A stretch of 64,000 nucleotides of DNA, from assembly GCF_003481825.1 (NCBI RefSeq), contig NZ_QULW01000017.1:1-64000 (forward strand). The letters are read 5' to 3'. The stretch comes from Clostridium sp. OM02-18AC. GTDB lineage: Bacteria > Bacillota > Clostridia > Lachnospirales > Lachnospiraceae. Under the pieces are notes generated by a model. That model did not search any database, was not told the DNA's origin, and saw only the letters and a list, made by a program, of their open reading frames with translations. Position numbers and translations under genes: made by a program. Position 1 is the first letter of the stretch; the number at the start of each line of letters is the position of its first letter. Positions 8,758-17,151 of this stretch are shown one piece after another.

Positions 8758-9260
8758 CGAATAAACGAGGTGGTTCCGGCTCCGGCATTTTCCTGATGGA
8801 AATGATGGTAGTCGTATTTTTCTTTATGCTCTGCGCATCTACCTGCATTCTTGCATTTGCAAAATCAGACCGGATGAGCCGTCTGGCATGGGAACGAGAC
8901 CACGCAGTCAGTGCAGCGCAGTCTGTGGCTGAGGTGTGGAAGTTGTCTGGCGAGGACGGAACAGGCAATCTGCAGAAGGGGCTTCCGTCCGGAAAAACAC
9001 AAACGGTTTCTGGAGAAACGCAGCAGGCAGAAAAACAATCTGCCGGACTGGAAACACAGGCAGATTCCGACTTGGTGTACTGGAATGCAGACTGGGAAGA
9101 GACAACAGATCCGTCCGCTGCAGCATACACCGGAAACCTGACAGAGACAGATCAGGAAAACGGAATGCACAGCTTTCAGATTGTGATCCGGGAAAACGGA
9201 GAGCGTGGCGAAGAACTGTTTACGCTGGATGCGGAAAAATATATCCGGAGGCAAGATTAG
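8754..9260 (+). CDS. prepilin-like protein with a class III signal
   Basis: A 168-residue protein starting at GTG 8754, overlapping the previous stop (GTGA). Near the N-terminus GSG is followed by IFLMEMMVVVFFFML. This fits a prepilin-peptidase site, cleaved after Gly with Glu at +5, and a hydrophobic stalk. The remainder is a polar Gln/Glu/Thr-rich domain with a Trp-rich patch. It is the only operon member with a clear prepilin signal, so it may be the major or an initiating pilin. No prepilin peptidase gene lies in the window. Confidence 0.78.
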   Translation: MTNKRGGSGSGIFLMEMMVVVFFFMLCASTCILAFAKSDRMSRLAWERDHAVSAAQSVAEVWKLSGEDGTGNLQKGLPSGKTQTVSGETQQAEKQSAGLETQADSDLVYWNADWEETTDPSAAAYTGNLTETDQENGMHSFQIVIRENGERGEELFTLDAEKYIRRQD

Positions 9261-9686
9261 ATGGCAAAACAGGAACTCAGAAGAAAAGCAAATATCGGAA
9301 GCTCCAGCCTGATCCTGATCTTTATCGTACTTTGCCTGGTGACATTCAGTGTCCTGTCGCTCGGCAACGCAAAGCGGGAAGATGCGCTTTCTCAAAGAAG
9401 TGCGGATTCCGTGCAGGAATACTACCGCGCGGATGCGGCGGGAGAGGCATTTTTACAGCTGGCAGACCAGGCGCTCTTAAAGGGCGACAAGGACAGTCTT
9501 ATGCCATATCTGCAGAGTGCTTCCGGCACCTATTGTACCGATGTGGCCATGAATGCAGGTCAGGCGCTCCGGGTAGAACTGGCGTTGGACTGGGAACAGA
9601 AAACGTATCAGGTGCTTTCCTGGAAGGTATATCACCAGGAAGACTATGAGATCGATCAGTCCATTCCGGTATGGAGTGGCAATTAA
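9261..9686 (+). CDS. small membrane-anchored pilus-operon protein
   Basis: A 141-residue protein with one hydrophobic helix (about residues 13-35) and an extracytoplasmic domain of about 100 residues with alpha-helical character. Its position and topology recall PilX-like minor pilins, but the N-terminus lacks a G/F-E cleavage site. The ATG directly follows the previous stop, and GGAGG lies nine bases upstream within the preceding gene. Function unknown. Confidence 0.72.
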   Translation: MAKQELRRKANIGSSSLILIFIVLCLVTFSVLSLGNAKREDALSQRSADSVQEYYRADAAGEAFLQLADQALLKGDKDSLMPYLQSASGTYCTDVAMNAGQALRVELALDWEQKTYQVLSWKVYHQEDYEIDQSIPVWSGN

Positions 9687-9703
9687 TGCAGGAGGGAGTG
9701 CCT

Positions 9704-10768
9704 ATGTTTACAGAAGATGTACTGCGCAATGCAGTAGAACAGGGTGCGGCAGATATATTCCTGATCCCAGGCATGCCGCTTTCCTGGAAGGTGGGCGGAA
9801 AGATCATGTATCAGAGTGACGAAAAGATTTTTCCGAAAGAAATCGAAGAGATGGTGCGGGAAATTTACGCACTTGCAAACAACCGCAGTATGGACCATGT
9901 CATGGAGCATGGTGACGATGACTTTGCCATGGCACTTCCGGGCGTTTCCCGTTTCCGTGTAAACGTGTTCCGTCAGAGAGGTTCTCTGGCTGCAATCATC
10001 CGTGTAATCACATTTGACCTGCCGGATTTTCGAAATCTGAACATCCCTCAGGTGGTGATCGATATTTCCCGTATGACGAAGGGCTTTGTTCTGGTAACGG
10101 GACCTGCGGGAAGCGGTAAGAGTACCACGCTGGCCTGTATCATTGACCAGATCAATAAGACACGCAACGTGCATGTGATCACGCTTGAGGATCCGATCGA
10201 GTACCTGCACCGGCATAATCAGAGTGTTGTTACCCAGCGAGAGATCGGTCTGGATACCGAAAGCTACGTGACGGGTCTTCGCGCAGCACTCCGTCAGGCA
10301 CCGGATGTTATTCTGGTTGGTGAGATGCGCGATGAAGAAACGATCAAGACAGCACTGACTGCGGCAGAGACCGGTCATCTGGTCATTTCTACCCTGCACA
10401 CAGTCGGCGCGGCCAACACCATAGACCGAATCATTGACAGTTTCCCGCCGGCACAGCAGGAACAGGTGCGGGCACAGCTCTCCATGGTCATGCAGGCAGT
10501 AGTATCCCAGCAGCTGATCCCGGGAGTAGACGGAGGTGTCGTTCCGGCATTTGAAGTCATGTTCTTCAACAATGCGATCCGGAACCTGATCCGCGAATCC
10601 AAGATCCACCAGATTGACAATATCATCGCCACTTCCCAGGAAGAAGGCATGATCACCATGGATAACAGCATCATCAAGCTGTTTAGGGAAGGAAAGATCA
10701 GCAAGGAAAATGCGATCATTTACAGCAGTAATGGGGAATTGATGGAGAAGAAGCTGGCGAGACTGTAA
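9704..10768 (+). CDS. pilT: type IV pilus retraction-type ATPase PilT
   Basis: A hexameric secretion ATPase of 354 residues. The N-terminal PAS-like domain is followed by RecA-like motifs: Walker A GPAGSGKST near residue 135, the Asp box LEDPIEYLH, Walker B VILVGEMRDEET and the His box TGHLVISTLHT. AIRNLIRE is present near the C-terminus; this motif is characteristic of PilT and needed for retraction. The ATG at 9704 has AGGAGGG upstream. It closes the operon and is the only motor ATPase in it; no PilB-type extension ATPase is in the window. Confidence 0.93.
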   Translation: MFTEDVLRNAVEQGAADIFLIPGMPLSWKVGGKIMYQSDEKIFPKEIEEMVREIYALANNRSMDHVMEHGDDDFAMALPGVSRFRVNVFRQRGSLAAIIRVITFDLPDFRNLNIPQVVIDISRMTKGFVLVTGPAGSGKSTTLACIIDQINKTRNVHVITLEDPIEYLHRHNQSVVTQREIGLDTESYVTGLRAALRQAPDVILVGEMRDEETIKTALTAAETGHLVISTLHTVGAANTIDRIIDSFPPAQQEQVRAQLSMVMQAVVSQQLIPGVDGGVVPAFEVMFFNNAIRNLIRESKIHQIDNIIATSQEEGMITMDNSIIKLFREGKISKENAIIYSSNGELMEKKLARL

Positions 10769-10812
10769 AATAGAATCGAAATTAGGAATTCATTATGAAG
10801 GTGGAACAGAGA

Positions 10813-10848
10813 GGGCGTTCTCGGAGAAATCTGAGAGCGCCCTTTTTT
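10813..10848 (+). terminator. terminator of the pilus-like operon
   Basis: GGGCGTTCTC (10813-10822) pairs with GAGAGCGCCC (10833-10842), with one mismatch, followed by six T residues. Confidence 0.85.
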
Positions 10849-10892
10849 CAGTTGTTTGATCAAACGAATCGTGTGCTGTATTTTTTGCCATG

Positions 10893-10955
10893 AAAAAGTG
10901 TAATGCTATCACACTTTTTGCAGCGAAAAAATGCAGCACTGTCACACTTTTTACA
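10893..10955 (-). terminator. hairpin plus duplicated arm, terminator for the DUF4397 gene
   Basis: AAAAAGTGT and ACACTTTTT form nine-base arms around a nine-base loop (10893-10919). A second copy of the CACACTTTTT arm with its flank lies 33 bases further right. The hairpin can end transcription in both directions, and lies just after the leftward DUF4397 gene. Confidence 0.6.
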
Positions 10956-10965
10956 AGGAATTTAG

Positions 10966-11967
10966 TCAGTCTTCCACAGTCAGAAGCCGCAGCCCCATAT
11001 CCGACCAGGTATTCCCGATCAGATAAGACGTGTAATTCTGCCCGGAAGCAATCTCAATCTGTGCGGAAAGAAGTGGCTGCGGGGCGCTGGTTCCTGCAAT
11101 CGCGCCGGATCCCTTCACGCCAATGACAATGATCGGGATTTCCCGCAGGAAAGAGTAGCTGTTGGAGTTAGTGACATAGAACTGGTAGGTGCCTGCCATG
11201 GCCTGTTTATAAGGAGTTACCGTCTGGAATGCCACATTGCGGAAGACCGTTTCTCCGCCGTAGAGCAGCAGGTCGTAGCGCGAACCGGCAAAGGTCATGT
11301 TCGCAAAACGGTAGCAGCCGGTGTTGTAGGCACGGGTGCTGCAGCCGGTATCGGAAACCTGGACCAGTTCCAGTCCGCCGGAGGCTGAATCGGTCAGGAT
11401 CATAGTAACTTTTTCGCCTGCGGTAAATGGGAAATTCTGCTGCAGCAGCACGGAACGCATGCCCGATGCACGGCGCACGGTCACGGTATGGAAGCCATCG
11501 GAAATCCAGTCATAATTGGAAATGGTGCCGAATCTGGAATTGATGGCATAGGCAGTGCCGTCGATGCTGATATTCACAGCAAAGCTGTTGGTCGAGGCAT
11601 TTAAGAAACGTACCTGCCCGTAGTAGCGCGGAGAAATATTCGGAGTACTTGGAGTCAGCGGGAAGAAACCGCTACCCCAGTTTCCATTTCCCCAGTTCCA
11701 GCTGCCGCCAATATTTCCGGTAGTGTTATTTCCCGGATAAACCGGTCCGCCCTCTTCAAATCCAGGGAGCGGAACAACGGGGGTATTTGCATCATTTCCA
11801 GGATAAGCTGCACCGCCTTCTTCCGGGTTTGGAAATGGAATTACCGGTGTGTTTTCCTCGTTTCCGGGATAGGTTGCACCACCTTCTTCCGGAGTCGGAA
11901 GCAGAGTCACTGCATCATTCTCATTCATATCCGGAGTGCCGTTGTAATGTGTATCGTTTTCAGCCAT
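10966..11967 (-). CDS. DUF4397-like protein with N-terminal repeats
   Basis: A 333-residue protein with no signal peptide. Residues 20-85 hold three imperfect tandem repeats of about 20 residues with the consensus PEEGGAxYPGNxxNTPV. A Gly/Trp/Asn-rich linker follows. From about residue 110 the chain resembles DUF4397, a beta-rich domain (QVRFLNASTNSFAVNISIDG and WISDGFHTVTVRR). The start at 11967 (MAEND) has GAGG at the right spacing; an ATG four codons earlier is poorer. It is monocistronic and divergent from the MBL gene. The function is unknown; a spore or surface role is only a guess. Confidence 0.7.
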   Translation of the reverse strand: MAENDTHYNGTPDMNENDAVTLLPTPEEGGATYPGNEENTPVIPFPNPEEGGAAYPGNDANTPVVPLPGFEEGGPVYPGNNTTGNIGGSWNWGNGNWGSGFFPLTPSTPNISPRYYGQVRFLNASTNSFAVNISIDGTAYAINSRFGTISNYDWISDGFHTVTVRRASGMRSVLLQQNFPFTAGEKVTMILTDSASGGLELVQVSDTGCSTRAYNTGCYRFANMTFAGSRYDLLLYGGETVFRNVAFQTVTPYKQAMAGTYQFYVTNSNSYSFLREIPIIVIGVKGSGAIAGTSAPQPLLSAQIEIASGQNYTSYLIGNTWSDMGLRLLTVED

Positions 11968-12189
11968 AATGCGCCTCATTGTTTTTTACTTTAGGTTATG
12001 AAGTGTTGGACTGGGCGGTGCATGGCTTTCTGTATGGATCGGCGAAGTCGGAAATATTTTGCTGAAAATTTTATGAGCTTCCGGATTCCATTCCGCAAAC
12101 ACATGGCTTATAATGAAAGAGATACTGCGGAAAATGGCAGTGAATAACAGGTCGTATCGCATGAGCCTGGCAGATTGGAGAACAATGGC

Positions 12190-13023
12190 ATGATGCAGCT
12201 ACGGATATGGGGCGTACGCGGTTCCGGACCGGAAACAGGACCGGAATACCAGGAGTATGGGGGCAACACCTCATGCATAACAGTTCATACAAAAGAACAG
12301 ACGGTCATTCTGGATGCAGGAACCGGTCTGGGACAGTTTGACCGGAGCATGAAAGGGCAGATGGGATCGGGAAGAAAACGGCTGGATCTTCTGTTGAGCC
12401 ATCCCCATATGGATCATCTTTTGGGGCTTTACGCCTGTTCTATGTTGTTTGATCCGCAGATGGAGTTTCATATTTATGGAGAACGGTCCGAAAACAAAAG
12501 TCTGAAAGAACTGCTGTGCAGTATTTTTTCGCCGCCGTACTGGCCGGTGAGTCTGGATCAGATTCCTGCCCATGTGCTGTTTCATGAAATTACAGAGGGC
12601 GACACATTTATACTTGGAAAAGGAATCCAGGTGAAGACCATGAGAGGACTGCATCCCGGAAACAGCATTCTTTACCGGCTCGATGAAGTCGTAGAAAAAG
12701 AAGCTGCCAGCGTCGTGTATGGGCTTGACTGTGAACTGACCGACACCATGCTGCCGCGCCTGGCAGAATTTGCCAGAAATTGCAGTCTTTTGATCTGCGA
12801 TTCCTGCTATACGGAAGCAGAACTTGCAATCCGGCATGGCTGGGGGCACGGTTCCATAGAACGCAGCCGGAAACTCCGGCAAATGAGCGGTGCAAAACAG
12901 GCACTTCTGACGCATTATGAGCGCACTTATCAGGATGCATTCCTGCAGGAACAGGAGAAACTGTCCATGACACAGGATCCGAATTGCATATTTGCCCGGG
13001 AGAAAATGACGGTGGAGCTCTAA
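12190..13023 (+). CDS. MBL-fold metallohydrolase
   Basis: A 277-residue cytoplasmic protein of the metallo-beta-lactamase fold. LDAGTGLGQF is followed by LLLSHPHMDHLLG, the HxHxDH metal motif, and later metal-ligand candidates are in CDSCYTEAE and LLTHYERTY. WGVRGSGP near the start and the spacing resemble the MBL branch found in cyclic nucleotide phosphodiesterases and RNase Z-like enzymes. The ATG at 12190 has GGAG nine bases upstream; an in-frame TTG at 12175 is possible. It lies 92 bases before an HD-GYP gene, which suggests a signalling context. The substrate is unknown. Confidence 0.82.
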   Translation: MMQLRIWGVRGSGPETGPEYQEYGGNTSCITVHTKEQTVILDAGTGLGQFDRSMKGQMGSGRKRLDLLLSHPHMDHLLGLYACSMLFDPQMEFHIYGERSENKSLKELLCSIFSPPYWPVSLDQIPAHVLFHEITEGDTFILGKGIQVKTMRGLHPGNSILYRLDEVVEKEAASVVYGLDCELTDTMLPRLAEFARNCSLLICDSCYTEAELAIRHGWGHGSIERSRKLRQMSGAKQALLTHYERTYQDAFLQEQEKLSMTQDPNCIFAREKMTVEL

Positions 13024-13115
13024 TCCATAGTGCATCATGAATGCAGAAATCTGGGATTGGCGTATGCCTGGAAAAAAGCAAATAACGTGGGAGAAAACAG
13101 GGAGAAAAAATACAA

Positions 13116-14675
13116 ATGACGCAAAAAGAAATACAAAGCATTCTGGAGATCGGCACAGCCCTTTCCTCCGAAAAAGATTACAACCGGCTTCTGGAGATGA
13201 TCTTAAACCGCATCATGGAGCTGACGCACTGCGATGCCGGAACGCTTTATCTGGCGGATGGCGATCTGCTGCGCTTTAAGATCATGCGCAACAATACCCT
13301 GAAGACCTACGAGGGCGGAGATGGCAAAGAGCCGAACCTTCCGCCGGTCAAGATGAGCCATGAAAATGTATGTTCCATGTGTTATCTCGAAAACCGCACG
13401 ATCTGTATTGAAAATGTGCGGACCTGCAAGGAATATGACTTCTCCGGACCAATCCGCTACGATGCCATGACAGGGTATCATACCCAGTCGATGCTGGTGG
13501 TGCCGATGCACAACCGCCAGGGAGACCGCCTTGGTGTCATCCAGCTGATCAATGCGTTAAACGATGACGGCAGCATTGGCACCTTTTCCCCGGAACTTGT
13601 GCCGGTCGTGGAGACGATTGCTTCCCATAGAATCTGTGCCTTCTCTCCGGAAATGATCCCGATGGTCGAATCGATTGCTTCCCAGGCAGCGATTACGATC
13701 CAGAATGTTCTTTATATTGAAGAGATTAAAAACCTGTTCGAGTCCTTTGTACGCGTGATGTCTTCCGCAGTCGACGAAAGAACCCCGTACAATGCCAGTC
13801 ACACCCGGCACATGGTGGAATACGGCACACATTTCATCGATTATCTGAACGAGAAAGCAAACGAAGCGGGAAAAGATATCCTGTTCAATGCCGACCACAA
13901 GCATGAACTGCTTATGAGTATCTGGCTGCACGATATCGGAAAACTGGTCATTCCGCTGGAGGTCATGAACAAAGATGCAAGATTCCTGCCAGAGCAAAAG
14001 ACCGCGATTTTACATCGTTTTGAAAAAATCCGTCTTCTGACCCAGATCGCACAGCTGAAAGGCATGATTTCCGAAGAAACCATGCAAAACCGTGTGAAAG
14101 AGTTAAAGAATGTACAGGAAACCATTCTCCGCGCCAATACAGCCGGGTTCTGCCCGGATGATCTGCGGGATGCAGTCTGCCAGATCCATGAGAAAACCTA
14201 TACGGAAGAAGACGGCAGTACGCATCCATGGCTGGAAGAGGAAGAATTCCAGATGCTTATGATCCGCAAAGGAACCTTATCAGAGGCAGAGCGAGAGGTG
14301 ATGGAAAGCCACGTTGTCATTACGGACAAACTGCTTTCCGAGATTCGTTTTTCAAAAGAACTGTCCCATGTTCGGGAATGGGCAGCAAGCCATCATGAAC
14401 TGTTAAATGGAAGCGGTTATCCGAAACATCTGACTGCAGAGCAGATCCCGATGGAGGTGCGCATCATCACCATTCTGGATATTTTCGATGCCCTGGTGGC
14501 AGATGACCGTCCGTATAAACCAGGCATGCCGATCGAAAAAGCATTGAACATCCTCGATGCCATGGCAAACAAGGAAGGCAAGCTCGATCCGGAACTGACC
14601 CGTCTGTTCATCGAGAGCAAAAGCTGGGAAAAAGTGCAGGCAGAGCAGAAAAACAGTGAAAAAGAGGGCAAATAG
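13116..14675 (+). CDS. GAF domain HD-GYP phosphohydrolase
   Basis: A 519-residue protein with an N-terminal GAF sensor (about 15-195) and a C-terminal HD-GYP domain (about 215-500). The metal motifs are HTRHM, LHDIGKLVIP and ASHHELLNGSGYP, the last containing the HHE and GYP signatures of cyclic di-GMP phosphodiesterases. About 110 residues separate the HD and GYP parts, longer than usual. The GAF-HD linker holds a tandem duplication: FSPELVPVVETIAS is followed by FSPEMIPMVESIAS. It lies next to a decayed nucleotidyl cyclase gene. Cyclic-dinucleotide hydrolysis is inferred from the motifs. Confidence 0.88.
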   Translation: MTQKEIQSILEIGTALSSEKDYNRLLEMILNRIMELTHCDAGTLYLADGDLLRFKIMRNNTLKTYEGGDGKEPNLPPVKMSHENVCSMCYLENRTICIENVRTCKEYDFSGPIRYDAMTGYHTQSMLVVPMHNRQGDRLGVIQLINALNDDGSIGTFSPELVPVVETIASHRICAFSPEMIPMVESIASQAAITIQNVLYIEEIKNLFESFVRVMSSAVDERTPYNASHTRHMVEYGTHFIDYLNEKANEAGKDILFNADHKHELLMSIWLHDIGKLVIPLEVMNKDARFLPEQKTAILHRFEKIRLLTQIAQLKGMISEETMQNRVKELKNVQETILRANTAGFCPDDLRDAVCQIHEKTYTEEDGSTHPWLEEEEFQMLMIRKGTLSEAEREVMESHVVITDKLLSEIRFSKELSHVREWAASHHELLNGSGYPKHLTAEQIPMEVRIITILDIFDALVADDRPYKPGMPIEKALNILDAMANKEGKLDPELTRLFIESKSWEKVQAEQKNSEKEGK

Positions 14676-14757
14676 CAAAAAATAGCGAAAATGGCAGAAA
14701 TTATGCAGAAATGGCGAGGTTTGCGTTATTTAAAAAATAACGTATAACTGGAAGCTT

Positions 14758-16230
14758 TTGGTAGTATATGGTAAGATAAATAAAGAAGCAGGGATACAGA
14801 ACGAAACCTGCAAAAATAGAAAACTTGTAGCTGTCTGGAAACCGGATGGTTATGAGTTTTCTTCGTACATGGGAGGAAATGAGGATGAAGTGCTCAATAT
14901 CCGCACTTCCTCTATGGTAGTCGGTATTCGAGGTACCTCTGGCTGGGTGAAAGTGGTCGACCAGTACCACAGCATCCTGTATATGCTGGAAGGCGAAGTC
15001 ACCGCTTATGTCACCGACCCGGCCAGCGGACAGAGAAAGACCATCACCCTGCGCGGCGGACAGCATGCGGAATTCTGGGTTTATGACAGAAATAAAGAAG
15101 GCGACAAATGTGATATCATCGTCCGGCAGTATGGGGAAGACGAGATCGAAGGCTTTGTGGCAGTAGAACTGAAAAAGAACCAGCCGCTTTGTGACCGGAT
15201 CCGGAATGGCGGCGGAGGTGGAACTGGCGCGGGCGGAAACGGTGCAGGATATGGAAATGGTGCAGCGCTACGTAAGCAAACCGCCGGTAGATGCACATGC
15301 ATTCTGGTATCTGCCATTTGCCGGACTTCCGGGGGATTACAGCGAGTCCATTTCCGTGGCAGACATCCTTTCCGGCGACGTACCGCCAAAATATTTTGCA
15401 GACCGCATTGTGCTGATCGGACCTATGCAGCAGGACTTCAGGACAGCTATTCCACAGCCATCGATCATGCAGAGCCAATGTATGGAGTGGAGTATCAGGC
15501 AAATGCAGTGGAAGCGCTGCTTATGGGCAATTACAAAAAAGAAGCATCGGACATCTGGCAGTATCTGGCAGTTTTTCTGGTTACAGGCGTGTTTGGACTC
15601 TGGATCTGGAAACAGAAGATGCTTCCGGCAACCATCGGCTGGCTCGTCATAAGTGGCGGCTGGAGATTGATTGCGAAACTTGCTTATGAGCATGGCATGG
15701 TGCTTCGATTGATCTGGATCCCACTCGCGGCTACCGTTGTCTATGTTGCAGGAATTGCAATCAACTACATCACGGCGGCTCTTGAAAAACACCGGGTGAC
15801 CAGTACCTTTAAAAAATATGTAGCACTGCAGATCGTGCAGGAAATCCTGGACAACGGCAATCCGGAAGCGCTTATGGTCGGCGGACGGGTCGTAAACATT
15901 GTAGTGCTGTTTGTGGATATCCGCGGATTTACAACCATGTCAGAAAAGTTATCCCCATCGGAGGTCGTGGAAATCTTAAACCAGTACCTGACCCTGATTG
16001 CGGACTGCATCATGCGCAATGGCGGAACGCTGGACAAATTCATCGGTGACACGGTCAACACCTCTGCAAGACTGGAAGCAAATGCTCCGGCGCGGACCAT
16101 CTTTATTTCCCGTGAGGTAGCAGACCAGTTGGAAGGACGCATTAAAGTGACGTCTCTCGGAACCAGTATTAAATTAAAGGGAAAATCGGATATGGAAATT
16201 CTTACGATGGATGGGATTATAGAATCGTAA
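14758..16230 (+). pseudogene. decayed FecR-CHASE2-nucleotidyl cyclase gene
   Basis: The remaining frame keeps a FecR-like stretch (NIRTSSMVVGIRGTSGWV), transmembrane segments and part of a class III cyclase domain (VVLFVDIRGFTTMSEKL). Three lesions are readable. The signal/FecR start is missing. The CHASE2 core (from VDAHAFWYLPFAGL to IVLIGP, about 15280-15420) is in the +1 frame, and the correct frame returns at about 15422 with YAAGLQDSY. The cyclase domain jumps from LDKFIGD straight to TVNTSARLEANAP, joining two GD positions and losing roughly 60 or more residues of the catalytic core. The product cannot be an active cyclase. Confidence 0.85.
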
Positions 16231-16242
16231 TGAACATGATAT

Positions 16243-16407
16243 TCAGAGATTTTCTTTCAGAAGATGAAAGTGATTGAGCAGAAGAATATCTGCGGGCACA
16301 TTTTTATCGTAATCTTCAGGTAATAAATCTTTGATCTTGTCTAGGAGCTCTTTCGCGCAAGTATCTAATAGTAGGTTGATAAAGCGTGTTAGGGCTTCAT
16401 AGGCGTC
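16243..16407 (-). pseudogene. orphan frame downstream of the nucleotidyltransferase gene
   Basis: On the minus strand an open frame of 54 codons without a start codon overlaps the end of the nucleotidyltransferase gene in another frame. It reads DAYEALTRFINLLLDTCAKE and then a Leu-rich tail ending NHFHLLKENL. The helical, Leu/Lys-rich character would fit the tail of a HEPN-type partner or a frameshifted C-terminal extension. It has no recognisable domain, so this is a tentative remnant. Confidence 0.3.
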
Positions 16408-16754
16408 TTATAAATCACGACTCCTTTCGTTTGTGCATCAGCGAAAGCTCCTGACATAGATGTAGAACCGGTTGGAAAACGCAGTTTATCATCGTAGCAG
16501 GATTCTGGGAAATAATTGGGTAATACATAAGACATATCATGATGAAATTGCTTTCGATCATTATAAAAGAAAAGAAAATCAATGTCGGAATCCTCACGAC
16601 ATCTGCTTTCTAAAGCAGAACCAAATAAAATAACCTTATCTACGCTTTTGATTAACGGGAAAATTTCAAGATAACGTTTTAGTTTGCTGATTTTGTATTC
16701 AGACACATTGATACTGGTTCCATCCGCGAGTTTTAATGGGATGAGTTCGCACAT
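16389..16754 (-). CDS. minimal nucleotidyltransferase (MNT) domain protein
   Basis: A 121-residue protein of the polymerase-beta superfamily. The signature VILFGSALESRCREDSDIDFLFF contains GS followed by DxD, the metal- and nucleotide-binding motif. MNT proteins often pair with HEPN toxins in two-gene systems, where they modify the partner; no intact partner is present here. AAGGAG lies five bases upstream of the ATG. The gene is convergent with the cyclase pseudogene, in an area with gene decay. Its target is unknown. Confidence 0.75.
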   Translation of the reverse strand: MCELIPLKLADGTSINVSEYKISKLKRYLEIFPLIKSVDKVILFGSALESRCREDSDIDFLFFYNDRKQFHHDMSYVLPNYFPESCYDDKLRFPTGSTSMSGAFADAQTKGVVIYKTPMKP

Positions 16755-16838
16755 ATACGCTCCTTATAGAAAAAGCCATGTCGTGAAATATTTGGATATA
16801 CAGAAAAACGGAACTCCAATATGAAATTCCGTTTTTAA

Positions 16839-16911
16839 AGCTGCTGACGGGAATCGGACCCGTGACCTCCGCACTACCAATGCGACGCTCTACCGACTGA
16901 GCCACAGCAGC
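16839..16911 (-). tRNA. tRNA-Thr (anticodon GGT)
   Basis: A 73-base cloverleaf on the minus strand. The acceptor arm GCTGCTG pairs with CAGCAGC, the D-arm is GGCTCAGTCGGTAGAGC, the anticodon loop is TTGGTAG (GGT), and the T-arm is CGGGTCCGATTCCCG. The discriminator is T and no CCA is encoded. Confidence 0.93.
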
Positions 16912-17151
16912 GAACCTCGTATAATATAGCATGGACATTTCAGTTTGTCAACAATATTTTTGAAAAAAGTAAAAAAATTATTCACCAAATTATTCACCCT
17001 TTTATGAGAGCGTCTTATCTGGCTGTTTGGAATTTTTGATTGCTCAGGAATAAAAAGTCAAAAAAACAGAAGACGCGAGACACTATGCGAGATACCCCAT
17101 CTGCTATAATCAAGTCATAAAGAGGAAATGCTATATGCTAGGAGGGATATT
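16912..17151 (+). promoter_or_regulatory. leader and likely promoter of the LPXTG protein gene
   Basis: A TATAAT hexamer at 17104-17109 lies 42 bases before the start codon, without a good -35 box. The AT-rich stretch also has a direct repeat of ATTATTCACC at about 16978-16999. No gene is seen here. Confidence 0.4.

Noticed and set aside
9683..10609. 308-codon minus-strand frame opposite pilT
   Set aside because: The pilT motifs on the plus strand are unambiguous; the antisense product is His/Cys-rich noise.
11730..11920. CRISPR-like tandem repeat on the minus strand
   Set aside because: Repeats code for PEEGGAxYPGN units in frame; no constant spacers and no cas genes.
15191..15652. CHASE2-like frame as a separate gene
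   Set aside because: It is the displaced middle of the decayed cyclase gene; its end runs into nonsense while the CHASE2 sequence resumes in the original frame.
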